This document shows positions 8,798-16,996 of a stretch of DNA of 35,707 nt, in pieces. Below the pieces are notes generated by a model. That model made no database searches, was not told the origin of the DNA, and saw nothing but the letters and a program-made list of their open reading frames with translations. The position numbers and the translations under genes are program-made. Position 1 is the stretch's first letter, and each line of letters opens with the position of its first letter. The stretch covers positions 1 to 35,707 of the forward strand of contig QALA01000061.1 of assembly GCA_003343565.1 (NCBI GenBank), given 5' to 3'. The stretch is from Verrucomicrobiota bacterium. GTDB lineage: Bacteria; Verrucomicrobiota; Verrucomicrobiia; Opitutales; Intestinicryptomonadaceae.

Positions 8798-9339
8798 AGC
8801 AGCTCCCCTCCTTCCGCGGCCTCTTGAGGCTCAAACTTCGAACGCCCGCAAAGAATCTCCAGCATGGATTCGGCCAGAAACATCATCGAAAACACACCCG
8901 ACACCGGTATGCACACATAAATTTGCCAGAGGTAAACCGGCGCCGAAACCATCATGTTGGCCGACTGCATCGAAGTCCACACAAAGCGCGTGCCGCCGTA
9001 GACGAGAACGGCGCAGACGAACACCATGGAGGCGGCCAGCGCGGCCAGCGCGCTGGCGCGCCTGCACGACGGGGAAAATTTCGACACAAGGTAGTCAAGC
9101 CCGATGTGCGCCCCCTCGGCAAAGGCCAGCGCGCCGCCGAAAAACGTTATGCAGATGAGGAACATTCTCGCAAACTCCTCGGTGAACGCGGGCTGCTCCC
9201 CGAATACGTAGCGCGTAAAAACGCCCCATAGAACGACGAGCGTCAGAGCCGTCATGACGGCGGCGCAAAGCGCGCCTATCGCGCGCCTGAGAAGCGCGTT
9301 GACGCGCCCGACACAATCCAGCAGCAAATTCATCGCCAC
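8794..9339 (-). CDS. dctQ: TRAP transporter small permease DctQ
   Basis: A 181-residue protein with four hydrophobic helices, at about residues 18-40, 52-72, 88-112 and 130-155. The WGVFTRYVFGEQPAFTEEFARMFLICITFFGGALAFAEGAHIGLDYL region is typical of DctQ (RYVF, then an E-rich turn, then the second helix). The subunit pairs with DctM in the inner membrane. It starts 3 bases after the end of dctP and overlaps dctM by 4 bases, a tight three-gene transporter arrangement. The last 20 residues are an acidic cytoplasmic tail (KFEPQEAAEGGELL). Confidence 0.94.
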   Translation of the reverse strand: MAMNLLLDCVGRVNALLRRAIGALCAAVMTALTLVVLWGVFTRYVFGEQPAFTEEFARMFLICITFFGGALAFAEGAHIGLDYLVSKFSPSCRRASALAALAASMVFVCAVLVYGGTRFVWTSMQSANMMVSAPVYLWQIYVCIPVSGVFSMMFLAESMLEILCGRSKFEPQEAAEGGELL

Positions 9340-9342
9340 CTC

Positions 9343-10353
9343 CTACTCCACGGCCCTGATTTCATCGACGAGCGCGCCGGACTCCGTCCCCTTGCGGCTG
9401 TCGTACACCCTCCGGGTTTTTTCGGCAAAGAGCGACTTGTCCGGAACGATGAACTCCACCCCCTTCTTGGCGAGAGCCCCGCGCGCCTCCGACTCGAACT
9501 TCTCCCAAAGCTGCCGCTGGAATTTTGACGACTCGCGCGCGGCCTTCAGGATTATCTGCCTATCCTCCTGCGGCAGATCGTTCCACGTCTTCTGGCTTAT
9601 CACGAGAACGTCGGGAATGCTGGAATGTTCGTCCTCGGTAAAATACTTGGCAACCTCGCAGTGCCCGCTGAGGTAGTAGGTGGGAATGTTGTTCTCCGCC
9701 CCGTCGACCACGCCCTGCGCCATTGAAGTGTACGTCTCGCCCGACGATATGGGCGTGGGCGAGGCCCCCAGCGCGTCGATCGTCTCCATGTCGGTGCGCG
9801 AATTCATCACGCGGATTTTCATTCCGGACAGGTCGCCCGGCGTGCGAATCGGCTTTTTAGTGGTGTAGAACGAGCGCGAGCCGGCGTCGTAAAAGCACAG
9901 GCCGTACATGTTCTTCGCGCGCGCAAACGACAGAAATTTGTCCCCCACTTTGGAGTCCAAAACCCGCCAATAATGGCCGTGGTCGCGGAACAGGTACGGC
10001 AGCGCGAGCGTCTGAAACTGCGGAACGAACATTCCCAGCTGCGCGCTGGAGGCCTTCGCCATGTCGAGCGAGCCGTTTTGGAGCTGCTCTATGCACTTGG
10101 TTTCGGAGCCGAGCGCGCCGCCGCTGTAAATGTCGATTCTCAGGCGTCCGCCCGAAAGCTCCTCGATGCGCTTTTTCATGAATTCCATGCCCGCGTGCAC
10201 CGGGTGGGAGGATTCGAGATTGTGCGCAAGCTTGAGCACGCGCGCCCCCGAACCCGACGAATCCGCCCGCCGTTCAAGCGCGGCCATGACGAGCGCCGCC
10301 GCCAGTATCCCAGACAGCAGCCCTATTGTAAAAAACGACCATTTCTCCTTCAT
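9343..10353 (-). CDS. dctP: TRAP transporter substrate-binding protein DctP
   Basis: A 336-residue periplasmic solute-binding protein. The N-terminal helix (FFTIGLLSGILAAALVMAAL, residues 7-26) acts as a signal peptide or membrane anchor. LKLAHNLESSHPVHAG, GGALGSETKCIEQLQNGSLDM and the GMKIRVMNSRTDMETIDALGASPTP segment are classical DctP motifs. The Arg in IRVMNS is the family residue that clamps the carboxylate of the ligand. The gene lies 9 bases downstream of the IclR gene. The ligand is not readable from sequence; the kdu context suggests a hexuronate or an unsaturated (oligo)galacturonide. Confidence 0.95.
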   Translation of the reverse strand: MKEKWSFFTIGLLSGILAAALVMAALERRADSSGSGARVLKLAHNLESSHPVHAGMEFMKKRIEELSGGRLRIDIYSGGALGSETKCIEQLQNGSLDMAKASSAQLGMFVPQFQTLALPYLFRDHGHYWRVLDSKVGDKFLSFARAKNMYGLCFYDAGSRSFYTTKKPIRTPGDLSGMKIRVMNSRTDMETIDALGASPTPISSGETYTSMAQGVVDGAENNIPTYYLSGHCEVAKYFTEDEHSSIPDVLVISQKTWNDLPQEDRQIILKAARESSKFQRQLWEKFESEARGALAKKGVEFIVPDKSLFAEKTRRVYDSRKGTESGALVDEIRAVE

Positions 10354-10362
10354 ATTGCTATT

Positions 10363-11139
10363 TCAACTTCCAATTTGCCTATTAAAAAAATCGCCGCGCC
10401 CAAGCCCCCTCGACAAGTCGTCCGCCGCACCCCGCACGACCCGAAACATCTGCTGGTCCTTCTGCCGCGTAAAACGCCCGGCGGGAGCGGTAATGCCGAG
10501 CGCGCCGACCAGTCCGCCAAGCTTGTCGAATACGGGGACGGCAAGGCAGCGCACGCCGTCGCGGTATTCTTCGTCGTCCACGGCGTAGCCGCGCGCAACT
10601 ATGCCGGCAAACTCCTTTTGAAGGTCGGATTTCGAGACTATCGTATTTTTCGTGCGCCGTTCCAGCTTTATTTTGGAAAGAATCGAAGAATCCTTTTCAA
10701 ACAGATGCGCAAGAATGACCTTTCCCGTGCCGGAACAGTAGGCGTCAACCGCCGCCCCCTCGCGCGACGCCGCATGCAGCGGAAGCGGGCTTTCGCACAC
10801 GCGCGCAATCAGAACCTTGCGCCCCGACGGAACTCCGAAGTGCGAAGTCTCCCCCGTAGCCGAGGTCAGGCGGCGCAGGCACTTCTCAACCGCGGCCGGC
10901 AAATTCGCGCGCGCCAAAGCGCAGTCGCCCAGAGCGGCCAAGCGGGGGCCGAGCCCATAACGGCCGCCCTCCTTCGCCAAAAACGACTCCGACGCCAGCG
11001 TCTCCATAATGCGCAGCACGCTCGTCCTCGGCAGCCCCATTGCGCGCGACACCTCCAGACAAGTCAGCGCGCGGCCGTCCCCCGCTATGTGCGAGAGTAT
11101 CCTACACGCGTTTTTAAGACTGGGTATTATATAGTCCAT
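10363..11139 (-). CDS. IclR-family transcriptional regulator (KdgR-like role)
   Basis: A 258-residue regulator. The N-terminal winged helix-turn-helix covers about residues 8-70 (LTCLEVSRAMGLPRTSVLRIMETL). The C-terminal IclR effector domain follows to the end, with the typical YCSGTGKVILAHL, ARGYAVDDEEYRDGVRCLAVPVFD and GALGITAPAGRF segments. It is the first gene of the minus-strand operon and is followed by dctP after 9 bases. It stands back to back with kduI, the usual placement for a regulator of both operons. In enterobacteria KdgR, an IclR member, represses pectin genes and responds to 2-keto-3-deoxygluconate; a similar effector here is inference. A candidate operator palindrome lies at 11199-11222. 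Confidence 0.93.
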   Translation of the reverse strand: MDYIIPSLKNACRILSHIAGDGRALTCLEVSRAMGLPRTSVLRIMETLASESFLAKEGGRYGLGPRLAALGDCALARANLPAAVEKCLRRLTSATGETSHFGVPSGRKVLIARVCESPLPLHAASREGAAVDAYCSGTGKVILAHLFEKDSSILSKIKLERRTKNTIVSKSDLQKEFAGIVARGYAVDDEEYRDGVRCLAVPVFDKLGGLVGALGITAPAGRFTRQKDQQMFRVVRGAADDLSRGLGRGDFFNRQIGS

Positions 11140-11198
11140 CGCCCGTTCCTTAAAAGCAATCTACCGCGCGGCCGCCGGCGTAAAAGCGGATTTCTTTA

Positions 11199-11222
11199 TG
11201 CGTGTTCAAATGCGGACACGCA
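11199..11222. promoter_or_regulatory. Candidate operator palindrome between iclR and kduI
   Basis: TGCGTGTTC and GGACACGCA form an inverted repeat (8 of 9 positions match) around a 6-base spacer. It lies in the 174-base divergent gap, 60 bases before the iclR start and about 90 before the kduI start. The size and placement suit an IclR-type dimer or tetramer site. The GGCGGA/TCCGCC pair at 11277-11295 is a second, smaller symmetric element, close to the kduI start. Confidence 0.4.
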
Positions 11223-11313
11223 ACCCAAATATTGTTTTACGGAAAAAATTTTTGTCGGACAATCTGTCTGTTCAAAGGCGGAAGATGCGTCCGCCGCAAA
11301 GGAAACGCGAATT

Positions 11314-12144
11314 ATGAAAAAGAGAAACATTCCATGCATGAAGGCCGCCTGCGACATGCGGACCGAAGAGCTGCGCGAAAGCCTCCTGATAGAGGATCTG
11401 TTCGGCCGCGGGGAGATCTCGCTGTATTACACGGACTGCGACAGGGCCGTTGTCGGCTCCGCCTGCCCTACCGACGCCCCGCTGAAACTTGAGGCCGGCG
11501 ACGAACTGCGGGCGGACTTCTTCTGCCAGAGGCGCGAGCTCGGCATACTCAATATCGGCGGCGCGGGAACGGTGCGGGTAGACGGTAAAGAATACCGCCT
11601 GCTCAAGGGCGAGGTCCTCTATGTGGGGCGGGGCTCGAAGGAAGTGCTGTTCGAATCGGACGCCCCCGCGGACAACGCCGAATTTTACCTGCTTTCCTAT
11701 CCCGCGCACGCGGAATATCCGACGGCAAAATGCGCGCTGGGGGAGGTCAACCAAATCGACTTGGGAAGCCAGTCTGAATGCAACGTGCGCACGATAAACC
11801 AGGCGATATGCCAGGCGCGCGTCAAGAGCGCGCAGCTCGTCATGGGCTACACGCAGCTCAAGGACGGAAGCGTGTGGAACACGATGCCCGCGCACACGCA
11901 CGAGCGCCGCTCTGAAATATATATGTATTACGACGTCAAGCCCGGCGAATGCGTCTTCCACCTCATGGGGACGCCGCAACAGACGCGGCACATCGTAGTG
12001 CGGAACAAGCAGGTGGTAATATCGCCTTCGTGGTCGATACATTCGGGCGTCGGGACGCGCAACTACACTTTCTGCTGGGGAATGGGCGGCGAAAACCAGC
12101 GGTTTGACGACATGGACCCGGCCCCCACGGAGGAGCTTAAATGA
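11314..12144 (+). CDS. kduI: 5-keto-4-deoxyuronate isomerase KduI
   Basis: A 276-residue cytosolic enzyme that isomerises 5-keto-4-deoxyuronate (4-deoxy-L-threo-5-hexosulose uronate) to 2,5-diketo-3-deoxygluconate in pectin/uronate breakdown. Length and sequence match the bicupin KduI family closely. The zinc-ligand set is intact: His194, His196 and Glu201 in AHTHERRSEIY, and His243 in SWSIHSGVG. RRELGILNIGGAG near residue 70 and the WGMGGENQRFDDMD end are family signatures. The start is the ATG at 11314; the next Met, at residue 9, is an alternative that would also leave the domain whole. It is first in the plus-strand operon, and its stop overlaps the kduD start (ATGA), implying coupled translation. 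Confidence 0.97.
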   Translation: MKKRNIPCMKAACDMRTEELRESLLIEDLFGRGEISLYYTDCDRAVVGSACPTDAPLKLEAGDELRADFFCQRRELGILNIGGAGTVRVDGKEYRLLKGEVLYVGRGSKEVLFESDAPADNAEFYLLSYPAHAEYPTAKCALGEVNQIDLGSQSECNVRTINQAICQARVKSAQLVMGYTQLKDGSVWNTMPAHTHERRSEIYMYYDVKPGECVFHLMGTPQQTRHIVVRNKQVVISPSWSIHSGVGTRNYTFCWGMGGENQRFDDMDPAPTEELK

Positions 12145-12914
12145 GCTCGATACTCGACAAATTTTCGCTTGCCGGAAAGACGGCGGTCGTCACGGGTTGC
12201 AGGCGCGGAATAGGTTTCGGATTCGCGCAGGCGCTCGCGGAGGCGGGGGCGGACATAATCGGCGTCTCGGCCTCGTTGGAGGACGGCGGCGGCAAAATCG
12301 GAGAATGCGTGCGCGCGCTGGGAAGAAAGTTTGCCGCCTATCGCTGCGACTTTTCCGACTGCGACAGCGTCAAAAAGCTGGCCGACGACCTGATTTCGCA
12401 ACACGGCGCGCCCGACATACTCTTCAACAACGCCGGCACTATCAGGCGCAAGCCCGCCGCCGAACACCCCGACGACTTTTGGTTTGAGGTTATAAACGTC
12501 AACCTGAATTCGCAGTTTCTCCTCGCGCGGGCAATAGGGGCGAAGATGGTCGAGCGCGGGAGCGGAAAGATAGTGTTCACCGCGTCGCTGCTCACCTTTC
12601 AGGGAGGAATAACCGTTCCCGGATACGCCGCCAGCAAGGGCGGCATAGGGCAGCTGACAAAGGCGCTGGCGAACGAATGGGCCTCAAGCGGAGTCTGCGT
12701 AAACGCCATAGCTCCCGGATACATCGCCACCGACAACACCGCCGCCCTGCGCTCCGACGAAAACAGGAGCTCCCAAATACTCCAGCGCATTCCGGCCGGC
12801 CGATGGGGCACGCCCGACGACCTGAAGGGCGCGGCGGTATTTCTGGCCTCGTCCGCCTCCGACTACGTAAACGGGGAAATCCTCGTCGTCGACGGGGGGT
12901 GGCTTGCGCGCTGA
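12141..12914 (+). CDS. kduD: 2-deoxy-D-gluconate 3-dehydrogenase / KduD short-chain dehydrogenase
   Basis: A 257-residue short-chain dehydrogenase that reduces 2,5-diketo-3-deoxygluconate to 2-keto-3-deoxygluconate with NAD(P)H, the step after KduI. The Rossmann motif TGCRRGIG is at residues 18-25, NNAG near residue 98, and the catalytic Tyr162-Lys166 lies in YAASK. PGYIATDNTAALR and the C-terminal VDGGWLAR are typical of KduD. The GGAG run of GGAGGAGCTTAA gives a good ribosome binding site inside the kduI end. The gene is followed by the GH105 gene after 34 bases, in one operon. The next pathway enzymes, KDG kinase and KDPG aldolase, are not in the window. Confidence 0.95.
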   Translation: MSSILDKFSLAGKTAVVTGCRRGIGFGFAQALAEAGADIIGVSASLEDGGGKIGECVRALGRKFAAYRCDFSDCDSVKKLADDLISQHGAPDILFNNAGTIRRKPAAEHPDDFWFEVINVNLNSQFLLARAIGAKMVERGSGKIVFTASLLTFQGGITVPGYAASKGGIGQLTKALANEWASSGVCVNAIAPGYIATDNTAALRSDENRSSQILQRIPAGRWGTPDDLKGAAVFLASSASDYVNGEILVVDGGWLAR

Positions 12915-12948
12915 AAAACTCGGACCATTTCCAAAGACGAAAGGCAAC

Positions 12949-14871
12949 ATGAAAAAAATCGCATTTGCAATATTGGCGCTCTGCGCGGCGGCTTCGGGCT
13001 TTGCCGCGGCGGGAGGGGAAACAAGGAAACTCTCGGCGGCGGACATACTCGCCGTGCTGGAAAAGACCGCCCAATGGCACGTCGCCAACCCGACCAACAC
13101 GCGCCTGAACATACGCGACTGGGAGATAGGCCCCTACTACGACGGACTCATCGCCCTGTCGAAACAGAGCGGGAATCCCGCCTATTGGGCCGAGGTAATC
13201 CGCCTGGGAGACGCCGCCGGCTGGAGCCCGTTTGACAGAAAGTACCACGCCGACGACCACACCGTCGCCCACGCGTGGCTCGACACCTACTCCGCCGATC
13301 CCCTTCCATCAAAGGCCTACCGCATCGCCCAAACAAAAAAAATGCTCGACGAGGTAATCGACGACGCAAAGACATGGGGAGACAAAAAGCCCTTCACGCG
13401 CTTCGGAGGCGCGCCCGTCAACACATATAATTGGTGCGACGCCCTGTACATGTCGCCGCCGACGTTCGCCAGAATGTACTCAATCACAGGCGACAAAAAA
13501 TACTTGGACTACCTTCATCGCGAATACAAAAACTGCCGCGACACCCTGTTCAGCGAGGAAGACGACCTCTTCTACCGCGACGGCTCCTACATCGGCAAAA
13601 AGACCAAGAACGGCAAGCGCGTGTTCTGGGGGCGCGGAAACGGCTGGGTTATGGCGTCGTTCGCGCAGGTTCTGCCGTACCTGCCGAAGGACGACCCCTC
13701 GCGCAAGTACTATGAAGACCTGTTCAAGCGCATGGCGGACAAGCTCCTGAAGCTCCAGCTCGACGACGGAATGTGGGGCGTCAGCCTCATAGACCCCGAC
13801 GAATTCGGCGGCGGAGAGACAAGCTCGACCTGCTTTATCGCTTACGGTATGGCGTGGGGCGTGAGAAGCGGGATACTCGACAAGGCCAAATTCATGCCCG
13901 CGCTGGAAAAGGCCTGGAAGAGGCTCGTCGAAAAGTGCGTGACCGACGAGGGCAAGCTGGTTTACGTCCAGCCCGTGGGCGAGGCGCCAAACAAATTCAA
14001 CGAAACAACCTCCAACCCCTACGGAGTGGGCGCGTTTGCGATGTTCGGCTGCGAGATGGCAAAAATTCTCGGCCACAATCCCGGCATATCCGAAACGGAG
14101 CTCGTCCGCCGCGCGGAGGCGCTCAACGACGCCGCCACCCCGCGAGCGGTCGCGATTCTGGAGCCGCGCCGCGCAGACGACATAGCGTGGGAAAACGACA
14201 AAGTCGCATTCCGCGCCTACGGCCCCGCGCTCAAGGACTCCATAGAAAACAGCGGTATCGACGTATGGTTTAAGCGCGTCTCATATCCGATACTGAAGCG
14301 CACATACGCGCGCTTTGCGGAAAAGAACATCGACTACCACAAGGACAACGGCGAGGGCTACGACAACTTCAAAGTCGCCGACACCGTGGGCTGCGGCGGA
14401 AGCGGCATCTGGGTTGACGGCAAGCTGGTCAAGTCGGACGTCTACAAGCGCGCGCTCATTCATTGGACGAGCCCGGACTTCGCGCAGTTCACCCTCGTTT
14501 ACGAATACGACATAAACGGCAAAAAAATCTTTGAGGACAAGACGATAACAATCAGGCGCGGCGACAATTTCTGCACGGTCGAATCTAAATTCAGGGAGGG
14601 CAGAAAGCCGCTCGCGGGCCTGGAGGTCGCCTTCGGCCTGACTCCGCAGACGAAAGACTGCAAGGTTGTCTGCGACACCGTATCGCGGGACATCGTCACT
14701 TCGGAAACGGTGGATTCAAAAGAGCTCAAGATGTTCGTCCGCCTCTGCAAAGACTGCGAATTTGTCGGATTCAAAAAGGCCTCTACCCCCGCGGGGAACG
14801 AGGAGCTGATATTGGCAAAAACGGGCAAGGACGGAAAAATCAAATACGCATTCGGATTCGACTGGAAATAG
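12949..14871 (+). CDS. Secreted GH105 unsaturated uronyl hydrolase fused to a DUF4861 domain
   Basis: A 640-residue exported protein. The signal peptide (MKKIAFAILALCAAASGFAAA) ends near residue 21. Residues about 35-375 form an (alpha/alpha)6 barrel of GH105, the unsaturated rhamnogalacturonyl/glucuronyl hydrolase family. The family's general acid is predicted as Asp164 in NWCDALYMSPP, and FWGRGNGWVMAS at 226-237 is diagnostic. Residues about 390-640 match the DUF4861 style (WENDKVAFRAYGPALK, GIDVWFKR), a domain often encoded beside pectin enzymes. The family hydrolyses 4,5-unsaturated uronates left by lyases, releasing the substrate of KduI. An AAAGG ribosome site lies 4 bases before the ATG, and a strong terminator follows the stop. 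The exact glycan is not determined. Confidence 0.92.
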   Translation: MKKIAFAILALCAAASGFAAAGGETRKLSAADILAVLEKTAQWHVANPTNTRLNIRDWEIGPYYDGLIALSKQSGNPAYWAEVIRLGDAAGWSPFDRKYHADDHTVAHAWLDTYSADPLPSKAYRIAQTKKMLDEVIDDAKTWGDKKPFTRFGGAPVNTYNWCDALYMSPPTFARMYSITGDKKYLDYLHREYKNCRDTLFSEEDDLFYRDGSYIGKKTKNGKRVFWGRGNGWVMASFAQVLPYLPKDDPSRKYYEDLFKRMADKLLKLQLDDGMWGVSLIDPDEFGGGETSSTCFIAYGMAWGVRSGILDKAKFMPALEKAWKRLVEKCVTDEGKLVYVQPVGEAPNKFNETTSNPYGVGAFAMFGCEMAKILGHNPGISETELVRRAEALNDAATPRAVAILEPRRADDIAWENDKVAFRAYGPALKDSIENSGIDVWFKRVSYPILKRTYARFAEKNIDYHKDNGEGYDNFKVADTVGCGGSGIWVDGKLVKSDVYKRALIHWTSPDFAQFTLVYEYDINGKKIFEDKTITIRRGDNFCTVESKFREGRKPLAGLEVAFGLTPQTKDCKVVCDTVSRDIVTSETVDSKELKMFVRLCKDCEFVGFKKASTPAGNEELILAKTGKDGKIKYAFGFDWK

Positions 14872-14887
14872 TAAAACGGCCAAATCG

Positions 14888-14919
14888 AAAATCCGCGGCG
14901 CGCTCCGCGGATTTTTTTT
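14888..14919 (+). terminator. Rho-independent terminator after the kdu operon
   Basis: AATCCGCGG (14890-14898) pairs with CCGCGGATT (14905-14913) around a 6-base loop and runs into eight T. It ends the kduI-kduD-GH105 operon. Confidence 0.9.
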
Positions 14920-16000
14920 GCGCCCCCGCTTTTCGGCAATCGCCGCAATGCCCAAACGCGGGCTTGAAAATCAAGCCCGACAAAATATTGAAGGCGATTG
15001 GAAACTGCCCCGTATAACCGCCTCTATATTTAGGAATATTGCAAAGAAATTGCGGGCGGCAGAAAGAAGCGGATTTTGAGTTTTTCCGCCCCCCCGACGA
15101 AACCAAACGAAACTTGGAGCGGTTTTGAGCCGGGAAAACCCATCGAAGGGGAGACGTTGTGCGCTCTGCTGTAAGCCTTCAAACGCCCTGTAATACCCCT
15201 TTTGAAAAAAAGGGATTTTACCAAATTCCGCTTAATTAAAAAAATCAAACTTCGCCACCTGCACGCAAAGGCCGCAGCCGGCCGAAGGAAGAGAAAGCCG
15301 CCAAGAAAAATTCGCCTTCGCCTTGACATTTTATCTTCGGCATTCTCTCCCGCTCCCGCAGAAAAAACGCCAGCCGCCCGGACTTGTTTGGACGGATCTG
15401 GCGAAAATTATCCGCACGAAAAACAGATTTCCTCCCGCACGAGAAGCAATTTCGCCCGCAAGCGGTTCGGGGGCACTTTCTTCGCACTTCGACTCTCCCG
15501 CAAACAACCCTTTGGCGGCGGCAAAAATGAAGGAAAATACGGGTGCGCATTCGCGCGCATCGCGCTCGAAGGCGCCCGAAAAAAATATCCGTTTAGAAAC
15601 GCCTGTTTTATGAAGACGAACCAATCGGCGCAAAATAAAAATCCCAAAAATAAACCGGCAGGCAAAGGCTGCCATGTATTGCGAATATGCGAGGTTGGAT
15701 TTTACCGCCAAAACGCAAATCCCGTGAAAAACGACGGCGCGCATCGCGCATTCTTCGCACGCCCGCAAGCGGTTCGCCTAAGGCTGCCACGCTTCTCTTT
15801 TCCCGCAACCGGATTTTTGGCGCCGCGCGCCCGTTTTCACAAAAAAGCGCGCGCAGGCTTCCCCGCGAGAACGCTACAAATTTCGCCGCCCCAAACGCCT
15901 CCCCATTTTCCCATTTTTCCGGGCTCCATATTTTTATTCCGCCGCCGCAAAAAAAGATGGCAATTTGAATTAAGATGTGCATAATGAATAGGTTTTTAAG
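14920..16000. other. Long gene-free stretch
   Basis: About 1,080 bases. Open frames are present on both strands, but their translations are Arg/Ala/Phe-rich and resemble no protein family; I see no gene. Visible structure is limited to a perfect 9-bp hairpin with a 3-base loop (CGGGCTTGA/TCAAGCCCG, 14959-14979) and a 17-base exact direct repeat at 15453-15469 and 15760-15776. No tRNA, tmRNA, SRP or RNase P motif was found by eye. The promoter of the RNase D-like gene should lie near the right end. Confidence 0.55.
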
Positions 16001-16855
16001 ATGAAAGACCAGGAAATCAAATGCTCCTACCCTGACAAACTCAGCCGCGGCATAAAAGACATGATACCGTCGCTGCCGACGGTTAAATGCGAAGCGGAAA
16101 TAGCGCTGGTGGACGACGCCGAAGCCTTCGACAAAGCCATAGAGGAAATAAGGGGCGAAAGAATCCTCGGATTCGACACCGAGACGCGGCCGTCCCACCG
16201 CGCGGGGGAAAGCCACCCCGTCTCCATACTGCAGTTGTCGTCGGAGAAAAAGGCGTGGGTGTTCAGGTTGAGCCGCTTTGAAGACAGGCTGGGCGAGATA
16301 TTCTCCGTGCTTGAGAATCCCGAAATAAAGAAGGTCGGCGTAGGAATGACGGGGGATATAAAGGGACTGGGAAAGCTGAGGCAGTTCAAGGACGCCGGAT
16401 TCGATCACATAGAGAAGCTGGTGGACAAGATGCCGTTAAAATACACGGGGCTGAGAAATCTGACGGCGATATTTATGGGGCGCAGGCTGTCGAAATCGGC
16501 GCAGATGTCGAATTGGGCGGCCGAGGAGCTTACGCGCAAACAGTTAGAGTACGCGGCGACGGACGCATGGATAAGCCTCAAGCTCTACGAGGAAATCAAG
16601 CGGGTATTGAAGGGCGGCAAATACGACGTCGCGCCGGAGAGGGCTCCAGACAAGTCTCCGTTCAGCCTAAGGCGGTTTTTGCGCAAGTGCGCGCGCAAGC
16701 TGGCGCTCGCATTCAGTTTTCCGAGGCCGAACCGCGGAGGTTCCGACGCCGGGCGAAGAAGGAGGCGCGGAAACGGGACAACCCGAATACGCGTAAAGGC
16801 GAAAAACCCGGCAGAAGGCGGCGGCGGGCGGCGAAAACGCGGCGGACGGCAATAA
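16001..16855 (+). CDS. RNase D-like DEDDy 3'-5' exonuclease with basic tail
   Basis: A 284-residue protein. The DEDDy exonuclease fold covers residues about 35-205. Exo I is FDTETRP (Asp59, Glu61), Exo II is VGMTGDIKGL (Asp119) and Exo III is YAATDAW (Tyr184, Asp188), so all four metal-binding acidic residues and the Tyr are present. Such enzymes trim RNA (RNase D) or act on DNA (the WRN-type exonuclease domain). It lacks the HRDC domains of full RNase D. Instead, residues about 225-284 are a Lys/Arg/Gly-rich tail (GRRRRRGNG, GGRRKRGGRQ) likely to bind nucleic acid. The ATG at 16001 is the only sensible start. The PFK gene follows 141 bases later on the same strand. Confidence 0.88.
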   Translation: MKDQEIKCSYPDKLSRGIKDMIPSLPTVKCEAEIALVDDAEAFDKAIEEIRGERILGFDTETRPSHRAGESHPVSILQLSSEKKAWVFRLSRFEDRLGEIFSVLENPEIKKVGVGMTGDIKGLGKLRQFKDAGFDHIEKLVDKMPLKYTGLRNLTAIFMGRRLSKSAQMSNWAAEELTRKQLEYAATDAWISLKLYEEIKRVLKGGKYDVAPERAPDKSPFSLRRFLRKCARKLALAFSFPRPNRGGSDAGRRRRRGNGTTRIRVKAKNPAEGGGGRRKRGGRQ

Positions 16856-16996
16856 AATGCGCAGGCCGGCGATTTTTAAATCCCCGCGGCCCGGCGCGGG
16901 GGGGCTTCGGCAATTTTGACAGAAAAGAATTGCCAACCGGATAAAATCGCGCAAACTGTGGCGGCGATAATATAAAGAACAAACTCGATAAAGAAT

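Noticed and set aside
9973..11313. Extended open frame upstream of kduI
   Set aside because: It runs antisense to dctP and the IclR gene; the KduI family length fixes the start at 11314.
15202..15984. A 260-codon open frame in the long gene-free stretch
   Set aside because: Composition is Arg/Ala/Phe-rich with no domain, signal peptide or ribosome site, and overlapping frames on the other strand are equally open; this is typical of GC-rich non-coding DNA.
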